From positions 248,001 through 312,000 of the forward strand of contig NZ_JNIK01000017.1 in the NCBI RefSeq assembly GCF_000701365.1: 64,000 nucleotides of DNA, read 5' to 3'. Numbering within the stretch: the first letter of the stretch is position 1; each line of letters opens with the position of its first letter. Under the pieces are notes generated by a model. That model did no database searches. It was not told the DNA's origin and was given only the letters and a program-made list of their open reading frames with translations. This document shows positions 16,241 to 24,066 of this stretch, one piece after another. Both the position numbers and the translations under genes were made by a program. This DNA comes from Blastococcus sp. URHD0036 (GTDB lineage: Bacteria > Actinomycetota > Actinomycetes > Mycobacteriales > Geodermatophilaceae).

Positions 16241-17962
16241 TCAGTCGGGCGAGGTGCCCGGACCGTCGAGCACGCCGCCGGAGGAGCCGGCGGGCGCGGA
16301 GTCGACGGGCGTGGTCCCGCTCCCCGGGGTGGGGAGGACGGGGACGGGTGTCGCGTCCGGGGACGCGAACGGCGAGGCCGCCGAGGAACCCGGGGATGAC
16401 GACGCAGGTGCGGGTGCCGGCGCGGGCACCGGCGGCTGCGGGATCGCCGGGAGGGGCGACGGCGGGGCGGTGTCCGCCTGCGCCGGCGAGACGTCCGCCG
16501 CTCGACCGGCAGAGGTGGGCGTCGTGGTCAGGACGGACGCAGTCAGGACCGGCTCGACCGCAGGCGTGGGGGCGATCGCAGGGACCGGGAGCGGGGCCGG
16601 GATCGGCTGGACCGCGGAGGCGCCGGGCTCGATGTCGCTGGTCGTCGTGCTGACGGCGGGAGCCGGAGTGGTCGACAGCGGCTCGGAGGCGGGTGCGGGG
16701 CCGGGCGCCGGCGGGGTGGGCACGTCCACGACGAGCTGGACGACGGGAGCCACGATCTCGACCACCGGCTGGACGACGGGCTGGACCGCGTCCACGACCG
16801 GCACCGACACCGGAGCGACGACGTCGACCACCGGAGCCACGACCTCGACCACCGGCTGGACGACCGGAGCCACCACATCGACCACCGGGGCCACGACCTC
16901 GACCACCGGCTGGACGACCGGAGCCACCACATCGACCACCGGAGCCACGACCTCGACCACCGGCTGGACGACCGGTGCCACGATCTCGACCACCGGCTCC
17001 AGCACCGCAGGCACGACGGGAACGACCGCGTCCACGACCGGCTCGACGGCATCGACGACCGGGACGAGCACCGGCTCGACGGCATCGACCACCGGCTGGA
17101 CTACGGGCTCGATCGCATCCACGACCGGAGCCAGGACCTCGACCACCGGATCCAGCACCGCAGGCACGACGGGAACGACCGGAGCCAGGACCTCGACCAC
17201 AGGCTCCAGCACGGCAGGCACGACGGGAACGACCACGTCGACTACCGGCTCCAGCACTGTGGGCAGGACGGGCTCGACTGCGTCCACGACCGGCTCGACG
17301 GCATCAACGACATCGACGACCGGGACGAGCACCGGCTCGACGGTATCGACCACCGGCTGGACGACGGGCTCGATCGCATCCACGACCGGAGCCAGAACGT
17401 CGACCACCGGCTCCAGCACCGCAGGCACGACGGGAACGACCGGAGCCACGACCGCCTCGACCACCGGGGTCACCGTCGCCACGACCCTCTCGACCACCGG
17501 GGTCACCGTCGCCACCACCGGCTCCACCACCGCGGGCACCGTCGCCACGACCGGCTCCACCACCGCGGGCACCGTCGCCACGACCGGCTCCACCACCGCG
17601 GGCACCGTCGCCACGACCGGCTCCACCACAGCGGGCACCGACTCGACGACGGTCTCGACCACCGGGGTCACCGGCGCGACGACCGGCTCCACCACCGACG
17701 CGGCCACCGCCTCGACCGGTGCGGTCACGGTCGTGACGAGAGACCCCAGCGGTCCCGAAACGGGCGTCTCGTCGGCACGCGCAGCCGAGGAGAGGCCCAC
17801 CATGACCACCACGAGCGCGCCGAGGAACCCGACGAGCAGCAGCAGCCGGACGACCCACGGGTCCAGCCCGCCGTCCGCGGCGTCCCGGCGGCCGGGCAGC
17901 GCGAGAGGCGGACGTGACCGTCCCGCTCGGCTGACCGACTCCGCGTTCATCGGAACCGCCAT
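16241..17962 (-). CDS. Secreted Pro-Val-Val repeat protein
   Basis: Unknown function. The 573-residue protein has a basic N-terminus, a hydrophobic signal segment (about residues 36-58, VVRLLLLVGFLGALVVVMVG) and a likely signal-peptidase site after SSAARA. Residues about 75-400 are almost entirely Pro, Val, Ala, Glu and Asp, in tandem units: an 11-residue unit (VATVPAVVEPV, about four near-identical copies) and an 18-residue unit (APVVQPVVEVVAPVVDVV, about three copies), with degenerate copies between. The last 170 residues are Pro/Ala/Ser/Thr-rich. No sortase motif and no C-terminal membrane anchor is seen. Acidic residues recur on one face only, so a fibrous or wall-spanning structure is plausible. 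A second in-frame ATG at 17950 is an alternative start. Confidence 0.75.
   Translation of the reverse strand: MAVPMNAESVSRAGRSRPPLALPGRRDAADGGLDPWVVRLLLLVGFLGALVVVMVGLSSAARADETPVSGPLGSLVTTVTAPVEAVAASVVEPVVAPVTPVVETVVESVPAVVEPVVATVPAVVEPVVATVPAVVEPVVATVPAVVEPVVATVTPVVERVVATVTPVVEAVVAPVVPVVPAVLEPVVDVLAPVVDAIEPVVQPVVDTVEPVLVPVVDVVDAVEPVVDAVEPVLPTVLEPVVDVVVPVVPAVLEPVVEVLAPVVPVVPAVLDPVVEVLAPVVDAIEPVVQPVVDAVEPVLVPVVDAVEPVVDAVVPVVPAVLEPVVEIVAPVVQPVVEVVAPVVDVVAPVVQPVVEVVAPVVDVVAPVVQPVVEVVAPVVDVVAPVSVPVVDAVQPVVQPVVEIVAPVVQLVVDVPTPPAPGPAPASEPLSTTPAPAVSTTTSDIEPGASAVQPIPAPLPVPAIAPTPAVEPVLTASVLTTTPTSAGRAADVSPAQADTAPPSPLPAIPQPPVPAPAPAPASSSPGSSAASPFASPDATPVPVLPTPGSGTTPVDSAPAGSSGGVLDGPGTSPD
16805..16975 (-). 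repeat. 54-bp tandem coding repeats (18-residue unit)
   Basis: Three nearly identical 54-base units encode the 18-residue Pro-Val-Val module of the secreted repeat protein. Differences are a few single bases, so the copies are recent duplications or kept alike by gene conversion. Edges are approximate. Confidence 0.7.
17515..17645 (-). repeat. 33-bp tandem coding repeats (11-residue unit)
   Basis: About four 33-base units encode VATVPAVVEPV in tandem within the secreted repeat protein, close to its N-terminus. They are almost identical in DNA sequence, so copy number is likely to vary between strains. Edges are approximate. Confidence 0.7.
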
Positions 17963-18058
17963 GCCCCGTTAGCGACGCACTCACGCACGACGCACGGCGT
18001 TTCCTGCGAGCAGATCCCGGCCGTGCCACCCGGCCTGCGCAGCGGCATGCTGCCTCCT

Positions 18059-18712
18059 GTGAGTGCTCCCGTTCCCGACGACCTCCTGGACCGGGTCGCC
18101 ACCCTGGTCAAGCGCCGGCCGCGGGTGCTGCTGGGCATCGCCGGGGCGCCGGCCGCGGGCAAGTCGACGCTGGCCACCTGGCTCGTGTCCCGGCTGTGCG
18201 CACGCGGCCTCCCGGCCGTCGGCGTCCCCATGGACGGCTTCCACCTCGCCGACTCCGCCCTCGACGCCCTCGGCCGCCGCGACCGCAAGGGCGCCGTCGA
18301 CACCTTCGACGGGCACGGCTACCTCGCCCTGCTGCGCCGGCTGCGGGCCGAGCAAGAGACGACGGTCTACGCGCCGGCCTTCGAGCGCGACCTCGAGCAG
18401 CCGGTCGCCGGCAGCATCGCCGTCCCGCCGGGGACGCGAATCGTCGTCTCCGAGGGCAACTACCTGCTCCTCGAGGAGCCCCCGTGGCCCGACGTGTGGG
18501 GCGCGCTGGACGAGGTCTGGTACGTCGGCCTGGACGACGCCACCCGCCGCGCCCGACTGCTCGACCGGCACGTCCGTTTCGGCAAGTCCCCCGACGCCGC
18601 GCGCGCCTGGGTCGCGGCCGTCGACGACCCGAACGCCGAGCTCATCGCGGCCACCTCCGGCCGGGCCGACCTCTGCCTCGACACCTCCGGGCTCGACCTC
18701 CGCACCGACTGA
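18059..18712 (+). CDS. Nucleoside/nucleotide kinase family protein (P-loop, PRK/uridine kinase-like)
   Basis: P-loop kinase of the phosphoribulokinase/uridine kinase/pantothenate kinase-like group; the acceptor is unknown. Walker A is GIAGAPAAGKSTLA near residue 27. The substrate-binding VPMDGFHLAD near residue 58 carries the catalytic Asp typical of this group, and GNYLLLEEPPW near residue 134 and LLDRHVRFGKSP near residue 170 complete the fold. The length is 217 residues. Relatives are annotated as fructose-transport-linked or generic nucleoside kinases. The GTG at 18059 is used, but the in-frame ATG at 18047 is equally possible since neither has a clear ribosome site. It is divergent from the repeat-protein gene. 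Confidence 0.82.
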   Translation: MSAPVPDDLLDRVATLVKRRPRVLLGIAGAPAAGKSTLATWLVSRLCARGLPAVGVPMDGFHLADSALDALGRRDRKGAVDTFDGHGYLALLRRLRAEQETTVYAPAFERDLEQPVAGSIAVPPGTRIVVSEGNYLLLEEPPWPDVWGALDEVWYVGLDDATRRARLLDRHVRFGKSPDAARAWVAAVDDPNAELIAATSGRADLCLDTSGLDLRTD

Positions 18713-18816
18713 CCGCACGGGGTCGGAGGTCCCTGTCCCCCGCGGGGCCGCGCGAGGACGGTGGGCGACGCGGCGGCGCCGCACGGGCGCCGCCGCGCCC
18801 CGTGAGGAGGAGCGGC

Positions 18817-19437
18817 ATGTACGCACGGACGACGACCGTCCACGGCGACCCCACGCGCGTGGACGACGGGATCGCGCACGTACGCGACCGGGTCATGCCC
18901 GCCGTCATGGACATGGACGGCTGCGTGGGTCTGTCGATGCTGGCCGACCGGGAGTCCGGCCGCTGCATCGTCACCGCCGCCTGGACGGACGAGCAGGCCA
19001 TGAGGGCCAGCGCCGACGGCGTGAAGACGATGCGGGAGCAGGCCCGCGAGATCATGGGCGGCGAGATGGAGGTGCACGAGTACGAGATCGCCGTCATGCA
19101 CCGCCGCCACGAGGCCCCCGAGGGTGCCTGCACACGGGTGATCTGGAGCCGGGCGGACACCGGGCAGATCGACCGCGTCCTCGACGCCTACCGGATGACG
19201 ATGGTCCCGCAGTTCGACGAGCTCCCCGGCTTCTGCAGCGTCAGCCTGATGATCGACCGGGAGACCGGCCGCGCGGCCTCCGCGGTGACCTTCGACGACC
19301 GCGCCTCCATGGAGGCCAGCCGCGAGGACGCCATGCGCATGCGGGACACCTTCGTCTCGGCGATGGAGGTCACCATCACCGACGTCGCCGAGTTCGACCT
19401 CGTGCTGGCCCACCTGCGGGTGCCCGAGATGGCCTGA
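18817..19437 (+). CDS. Tandem antibiotic-biosynthesis-monooxygenase-like (ABM fold) protein
   Basis: Probably two dimeric alpha/beta-barrel (ABM-like) domains in one 206-residue chain; the function is unknown. The halves are internally similar: residues 18-95 contain MPAVMDMDGCVGLSMLADRE followed by ESGRCIVTAAWTDEQAMRAS, and residues 120-200 contain MVPQFDELPGFCSVSLMIDR followed by ETGRAASAVTFDDRASMEAS. Such domains occur in haem-degrading, quinone and stress-related monooxygenases. No haem or substrate ligand can be assigned by eye. The ATG has GAGGAGG upstream. A 12-bp terminator hairpin follows, shared with the convergent acyl-CoA dehydrogenase gene. Confidence 0.75.
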   Translation: MYARTTTVHGDPTRVDDGIAHVRDRVMPAVMDMDGCVGLSMLADRESGRCIVTAAWTDEQAMRASADGVKTMREQAREIMGGEMEVHEYEIAVMHRRHEAPEGACTRVIWSRADTGQIDRVLDAYRMTMVPQFDELPGFCSVSLMIDRETGRAASAVTFDDRASMEASREDAMRMRDTFVSAMEVTITDVAEFDLVLAHLRVPEMA

Positions 19438-19443
19438 GCGGCC

Positions 19444-19471
19444 GGGGCGGGTCCGGCACCGGACCCGCCCC
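19444..19471. terminator. Bidirectional terminator hairpin
   Basis: Arms 19444-19455 and 19460-19471 are a perfect 12-bp GC-rich inverted repeat with a four-base loop. It lies between two convergent stop codons (19437 plus and 19477 minus), so it can serve both genes. Confidence 0.8.
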
Positions 19472-19476
19472 GATGC

Positions 19477-20550
19477 TCAGCCGAGCCGGGTGAGCGTCCC
19501 CCAGAGACCGTCCGGGCCGTCGGCCAGCACGCCCGCACCGAGGAACCGCGACCACGTCGCCTCGTTGCCGGCCTCGTCCCGCCACGACCAGCAGCGCCGG
19601 GTGAGGTGGTGCAGCCGGTACTCCTGGGTGAAGCCGATCGCGCCGTGCACCTGGTGCGCGAGCCGGGCCACCACCTCGACCGCCGCACCCGCCCGCACCT
19701 TCGCGGCGGCGGCCAGCAGCGGCAGCTCCGGCGAGCCCCGCTCCAGGCCCTGGACGGCGGCGTCGACGATCGCCGTCACCGCGGTCACCTCGCCGGCCAT
19801 CTCGGCCAGCTCCATCTGGATGGCCTGGAACTTCGCCAGCGGACGGCCGAACTGCTGCCGCTCACCGGCGTACTGCACGGTCCACGCCAGCACCTGCTCC
19901 AGGGCCGCGGCCAGCTGCACCGACCGGGCCAGGGCGTACCGGGCGCGCAGGTGGGCCGCCTGTTCCGGCCGCAGCAGCGCACCGGACGCCGGGACGCCGT
20001 CGAGCACCAGCGACCCCCGCGGCTCGCCGGCGAGGTTCACCGCCCGGGTCGTGGTCAGCCCCGTGGCGTCGACCAGGGCGAGCACCGAGCCCTCGATCCC
20101 GGCCGGTGCCGCGGCCAGCACCGCGACGTGCCGGGCCACCCCGGCCCACGGGACGTCGGTCGCCGTGCCGCTCAGCGTCCAGCGGCCGGGGCCGTCGCCG
20201 TCGTCGGAGGGCTCGGCGGTCACGGCGTCGGCGACCGCGAACGTCAGCGGCTCCTCGGGGGCGGGTAGGTCGAGGTCGGCCGCGACCACCGCGGGCGCCG
20301 CCACGAGCAGCTGCTCGGCGACCGGCACCGCCCCGGCTCCGGCGGCGAGTGTGCGCACGATCGCCACGGCGTCGGCGAGCTCACCGCCGGACCCGCCGGC
20401 CTCCTCGGCGATGCCCACACCGGTCAGCCCGGCCTCCGCCAGCGCCGTCCAGAGGCCGGCGTCCCACTGCTGCTCGGCGTCCAGCAGCAGCGGCTCGTGC
20501 CCGGCGAGGATGTCCCGGACGGTCTCGACCACCAGGTCCTGATCGCTCAT
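19477..20550 (-). CDS. Acyl-CoA dehydrogenase, smaller subunit of a probable heteromer
   Basis: Flavin-dependent acyl-CoA dehydrogenase-fold protein of 357 residues. It keeps the C-terminal helical domain with VQYAGERQQFGRPLAKFQAI near residue 228, the standard FAD/CoA motif, and LAHQVHGAIGFTQEYRLHHL near residue 300. The N-terminal and beta domains are divergent, with a Thr/Ala-rich middle replacing the usual flavin-binding strands. Paired mycobacterial FadE proteins (FadE26/27, FadE28/29) that form alpha2-beta2 enzymes for steroid side chains look like this. Its ATG overlaps the stop of the upstream FadE by four bases (ATGA), so subunits are probably made together. The heteromer is inference. 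Confidence 0.82.
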   Translation of the reverse strand: MSDQDLVVETVRDILAGHEPLLLDAEQQWDAGLWTALAEAGLTGVGIAEEAGGSGGELADAVAIVRTLAAGAGAVPVAEQLLVAAPAVVAADLDLPAPEEPLTFAVADAVTAEPSDDGDGPGRWTLSGTATDVPWAGVARHVAVLAAAPAGIEGSVLALVDATGLTTTRAVNLAGEPRGSLVLDGVPASGALLRPEQAAHLRARYALARSVQLAAALEQVLAWTVQYAGERQQFGRPLAKFQAIQMELAEMAGEVTAVTAIVDAAVQGLERGSPELPLLAAAAKVRAGAAVEVVARLAHQVHGAIGFTQEYRLHHLTRRCWSWRDEAGNEATWSRFLGAGVLADGPDGLWGTLTRLG

Positions 20551-21710
20551 CGCAGTCCCAGCCCTCGTGCCACGATCCCGCGCAGGATCTCGTTGGTCCC
20601 ACCGCGCAACGTGTAGCCCGGTGCGTGCAGCTGCGCCTCGGCCAGCGCCCGCCCGAGTGGATCCGGGGAGTCCAGCGACGCCGGCACGTCCACCACCCGC
20701 CGCACCTCGTCGACCACGTCGGCCTCGAAGGTGGTGCCGACGTCCTTGACCAGGGCGGCGGCGATGTTGGGCAGCTCCCCGCGGTCCAGCGCCGCCGCGA
20801 TCCGCAACGACAGCTGCCGCAGCGCCAGCAGCCGCGCCGACAACCGGCCCAACGCCGCCAGCTGCGCGGCATCCCCCGTCGAAGCGGCCCGGCGACCGAA
20901 CTCCGCTAGTAGCGGATAGGTGGACAGGAACCGCTCCGGCCCGCTGCGCTCGAAGGCCAGCTCCGCGGTCACCTGGTGCCAGCCCGCGCCCTCCTCACCC
21001 AGCAACATGTCGCCGGGCACGACCACGTCGTCGAACACCACCTCGTTGAAGTGGTGCCCGCCGTCAAGGATCCGGATCGGGTTGATCGCGATGCCCGGCA
21101 ACGACAGGTCGACCAGTAGCTGGCTCAGGCCCGCGTGCCGGTTGGCCGGATCCGCCGGCGAGGTCCGCACCAGCACGATCCCGTAGTGCGAGTGGTGCGC
21201 GTTCGACGTCCACACCTTCGCCCCGGTGACCAACCAGTCGCCGTTCGCGTCCCGCGACGCCTTCGTCCGGATCGAGGCCAGGTCCGAGCCCGAGTCCGGC
21301 TCCGACATGCCGATCACGAAGAAGCACTCACCCGCCGCGATCCTCGGCAGGATCTCCTGCCGCTGCTTCTCGGTGCCGTAGCGCAGCAGGTTCGGGCCGG
21401 ACTGCCGGTCGGCGATCCAGTGCGCCGCCACCGGCGCCCCGGCCGCGAGCAGTTCCTCCGTGACGGCGTAGCGCTCCATCGCGGTCCGCTCGTGCCCGCC
21501 GTACTCCTTCGGCCAGGTCATCCCCAGCCAGCCCCGCTCCCCCAGCTTCCGGGAGAAGTCGGGGTCCACCCCCGACAGCCAGGTGTCCACGTGCGTGCTG
21601 AACGAGCCCGCGGCCAGCTCGGCGGCCAGGAACTCGCGCACCTCCGCCCGCACCTGCTCGGCCGCCTCGGACCGCGGCGCGGGCGCCAGGGTCAGTGCAT
21701 CGCTGCTCAT
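20547..21710 (-). CDS. Acyl-CoA dehydrogenase, larger subunit of a probable heteromer
   Basis: 387 residues with the full acyl-CoA dehydrogenase layout: WLGMTWPKEYGGHERTAME near residue 61, the flavin motif FFVIGMSEPDSGSDLASIRT near residue 118, the strand GAKVWTSNAHHSHYGIVLVR near residue 155, and PGYTLRGGTNEILRGIVAR at the C-terminus. In medium-chain enzymes the catalytic Glu precedes the G-T of the last motif; here that position is Gly (RGGTNE), so the base must lie elsewhere, as in isovaleryl-CoA- or FadE29-like enzymes. The ATG at 21710 is used; residues upstream in the frame are non-conserved. It overlaps the next FadE by four bases. Confidence 0.87.
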   Translation of the reverse strand: MSSDALTLAPAPRSEAAEQVRAEVREFLAAELAAGSFSTHVDTWLSGVDPDFSRKLGERGWLGMTWPKEYGGHERTAMERYAVTEELLAAGAPVAAHWIADRQSGPNLLRYGTEKQRQEILPRIAAGECFFVIGMSEPDSGSDLASIRTKASRDANGDWLVTGAKVWTSNAHHSHYGIVLVRTSPADPANRHAGLSQLLVDLSLPGIAINPIRILDGGHHFNEVVFDDVVVPGDMLLGEEGAGWHQVTAELAFERSGPERFLSTYPLLAEFGRRAASTGDAAQLAALGRLSARLLALRQLSLRIAAALDRGELPNIAAALVKDVGTTFEADVVDEVRRVVDVPASLDSPDPLGRALAEAQLHAPGYTLRGGTNEILRGIVARGLGLR

Positions 21711-21796
21711 GGTCGCCGATCTCCCCACATCGGTGTGGTGCTGTCCGCTCCGGTTGTACCTGCCCGCGGCCGATGTCACCCGCGCGGGGACCGACC

Positions 21797-24061
21797 TCAC
21801 ACGCGGGCGACCGCCAGGAGGGCGACGTCATCGGCGCGGTGGTCGCCGGTCAGCTCGGCCAGCAGCCGGTCGCACAGCTCGTCCGGGCCCGCACCACTGG
21901 CCGCCCGCGCCACGTCCCGCAGCGCCGCCAGGCCCGCGTCGATGTCGGCGGTGCGGCTCTCGACCAGCCCGTCGGTGAAGAGGACCAGCGTGGCGCCCAC
22001 CGGGAGGACGCCGGCCCACTCCACGGCCGGCGCCGGTGCCGGCGGGGCGCCGAGCATCCGGCTGGGCCGCACGTCCAGGTACTCGACGCGGTCGCCGGTG
22101 ATCAGGAGCGGGCTGAGGTGGCCCGCCGAGGCCAGCCGCAGCTGACCGGTCGCCGGGTCGAGCCGGCCGAACAGCGCCGTCGCCATGCGCTGCAGCCCGA
22201 GCAGGCCCCAGCCGGCCTGGAAGCGGTCGATGATCGCGCTGGGCGACGGCCGCTCGGCCAGCAGCACCCGGTGGACGCTGCGCAGCTGCCCCATGACCGC
22301 CGCGGCCGTGATGTCGTGCCCGACCACGTCGCCGACGGCGAGCGCGACCGTGCCGTCGGCCGGCAGCGGCACCACGTCGTAGAAGTCACCGCCCACGTCG
22401 GCGCCCTGGCTGGCCGCCATGTACCGCACCGCCACGGCCAGCCCGGGCACCGGCGGCGGCGCCGGCGGCAGCAGGTTGGCCTGCAGCGCGTGCGAGGTCC
22501 GGGTCTCCAGCTCCAGCCGCTGCGCCTTGTCCACCACCTGGGAGACCTGCAGCGCCAGCTGCTCGGCGACCTCGACGTCGGCCGCGGTGAACGGCCCGCG
22601 CTGCCGGCTGCTGCCCAGGGTCAGGACGCCGAGGAGCCGGCCCTCGGCCATCAGCGGGACGGCGACCAGCCCGGTCAGCCGCAACTCGTGGAGCACCGCG
22701 AGGTGCCGGTCGTCCTGCGCGATGCGGGCCATCCAGGCGTCGGTGACCTCGCGCACCCACACCGTGCGCCCGCCGTCCGCGGCCTGCACGCTCGGGTGCG
22801 CACCGCCCGACGGCGGCAGGTGCACGTCCCGCAGCCGGTCGGCCAGGTGCTGGAGCGCCGGATCGGCGTGCCGCGCGGCCGGGCGGGTCCAGCCGTGCTC
22901 GGTCATGAGGTCGATCAGGCACAGGTCGGCCAGCCGGGGGACGGCGAGCAGGGCCAGCCGCTCCACCGTCTCCGCCACCCCCGCGGCCGCCGACATCAGC
23001 CTGGCTGCGTCGAGGAGGAACGCCGAGCGGGCCGCCTGCCGCGCCGTCTCCTCGTACAGCCACACCCGCTCCAGCGCCTGCCCGGCCTGCCGGCCGAGGG
23101 TCCGGAGCAGGTCGGCGTCGGCCACGGCGAGGTCCCCGCCGGTCCCGGGTTCGGTGAGGCTGATCAGCTCGCCGCCGCCCTCGCCGTCCGCGGACCGGAC
23201 GAGCACCAGCAGCCCGCGCGGGCGTCCCTCGGCGGTCACGGGCACCAGGACCAGCGCGTCCACCCGTTCCGCGGCCATCACCGCGGCCAGCCCCGGCTCC
23301 TGGCGCTCGAGGTCGGGGCCGAGCGGCACGACCCGGACCCCGCCGGGCCGCACCAGCCGGGTCGCCCGCGCGCCGAGCCGCTCCAGCTCGGCCCGCAGCG
23401 GAGCCGAGATGCCCGCCTGGGCCAGCAACCGCGGTGGGGTGCGGCCCGGTCGCCGGCCGGGCGCCTCCTCCGCGGGGAACAGCCACAGCCCCCCGCCGTC
23501 CGCGGCGACCGCGGCCCGTGCGCCCTCGACCAGCACCACCGCGACGTCGTGCACCGACACCGCCGCGGCCAGCTCCGACACCGCTTGGTGCAGCGCGCGC
23601 GACCGCGTCTCCGACTCGGCCGCGGTGCGCTGCGCTGCCAGCAGGGCCCGCTCGTACCGGCGGCGGGAGGTGGCCTCGAACAGCGTCGCCCGCACCAGCA
23701 CCGGGGCGCCGGCGTCGTCCCGCAGCTCGACCGCGTTGACCAGGCACGGCAGCGTCGTGCCGTCGGGCAGGGCGAGGTCGAGGGCGACCTCGCGGACCGC
23801 GCCCTGCATGCGCAGCAGCGGGGTGAAGTGGGTCTCGTGGAACACCCGCCCGCCCACCGTGAGCAGCTCCGGGAACGAGGCGCCGAGCAGCTCCTCGGCC
23901 GAGCGGCGCGACCACTGGGCGAAGGTGCGGTTCACCTTGATGATCCGCCCACCGGGCAGCATCGACAGGTAGCCGCAGGGGGCGTTCTCGTACAGGTCGG
24001 CCGGGTCGTCCTCGATGAGCCGGCCGAGCTCGGCCGGCCCGGCGCCGGGCGCGTCCTCCAC
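21797..24061 (-). CDS. rsbP: RsbP-like PAS-GAF-GAF-PP2C (SpoIIE) protein phosphatase
   Basis: A sensor phosphatase expected to dephosphorylate a STAS-domain anti-sigma antagonist and so release an alternative sigma factor. Domain order in 754 residues: PAS (about 20-135, with ENAPCGYLSMLPGGRIIKVN), GAF (about 160-340), second GAF (about 355-525), then PP2C/SpoIIE (about 535-754). The metal-binding motifs are GADVGGDFYDVV, GDVVGHDITAA, LFTDGLVESR and HRADDVALLAV, so the phosphatase should be active. Bacillus RsbP is only PAS-PP2C; the two GAF domains are extra. The GTG start lies five bases after the stop of an RsbQ-like gene, which supports the RsbP assignment. The name reflects context rather than close sequence identity. 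Confidence 0.82.
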   Translation of the reverse strand: MEDAPGAGPAELGRLIEDDPADLYENAPCGYLSMLPGGRIIKVNRTFAQWSRRSAEELLGASFPELLTVGGRVFHETHFTPLLRMQGAVREVALDLALPDGTTLPCLVNAVELRDDAGAPVLVRATLFEATSRRRYERALLAAQRTAAESETRSRALHQAVSELAAAVSVHDVAVVLVEGARAAVAADGGGLWLFPAEEAPGRRPGRTPPRLLAQAGISAPLRAELERLGARATRLVRPGGVRVVPLGPDLERQEPGLAAVMAAERVDALVLVPVTAEGRPRGLLVLVRSADGEGGGELISLTEPGTGGDLAVADADLLRTLGRQAGQALERVWLYEETARQAARSAFLLDAARLMSAAAGVAETVERLALLAVPRLADLCLIDLMTEHGWTRPAARHADPALQHLADRLRDVHLPPSGGAHPSVQAADGGRTVWVREVTDAWMARIAQDDRHLAVLHELRLTGLVAVPLMAEGRLLGVLTLGSSRQRGPFTAADVEVAEQLALQVSQVVDKAQRLELETRTSHALQANLLPPAPPPVPGLAVAVRYMAASQGADVGGDFYDVVPLPADGTVALAVGDVVGHDITAAAVMGQLRSVHRVLLAERPSPSAIIDRFQAGWGLLGLQRMATALFGRLDPATGQLRLASAGHLSPLLITGDRVEYLDVRPSRMLGAPPAPAPAVEWAGVLPVGATLVLFTDGLVESRTADIDAGLAALRDVARAASGAGPDELCDRLLAELTGDHRADDVALLAVARV

Positions 24062-24066
24062 GGGGC

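Noticed and set aside
16805-17645. Regular repeats that could be mistaken for a CRISPR array
   Set aside because: Units of 33 and 54 bases are in frame, directly adjacent without unique spacers, and encode repeated peptides.
16693-17736. Plus-strand open frame of 347 residues, Pro/Arg-rich, opposite the PVV-repeat gene
   Set aside because: It is the reverse of a highly repetitive coding sequence and has no signal peptide or ribosome site; the minus-strand gene has both a signal peptide and a terminator.
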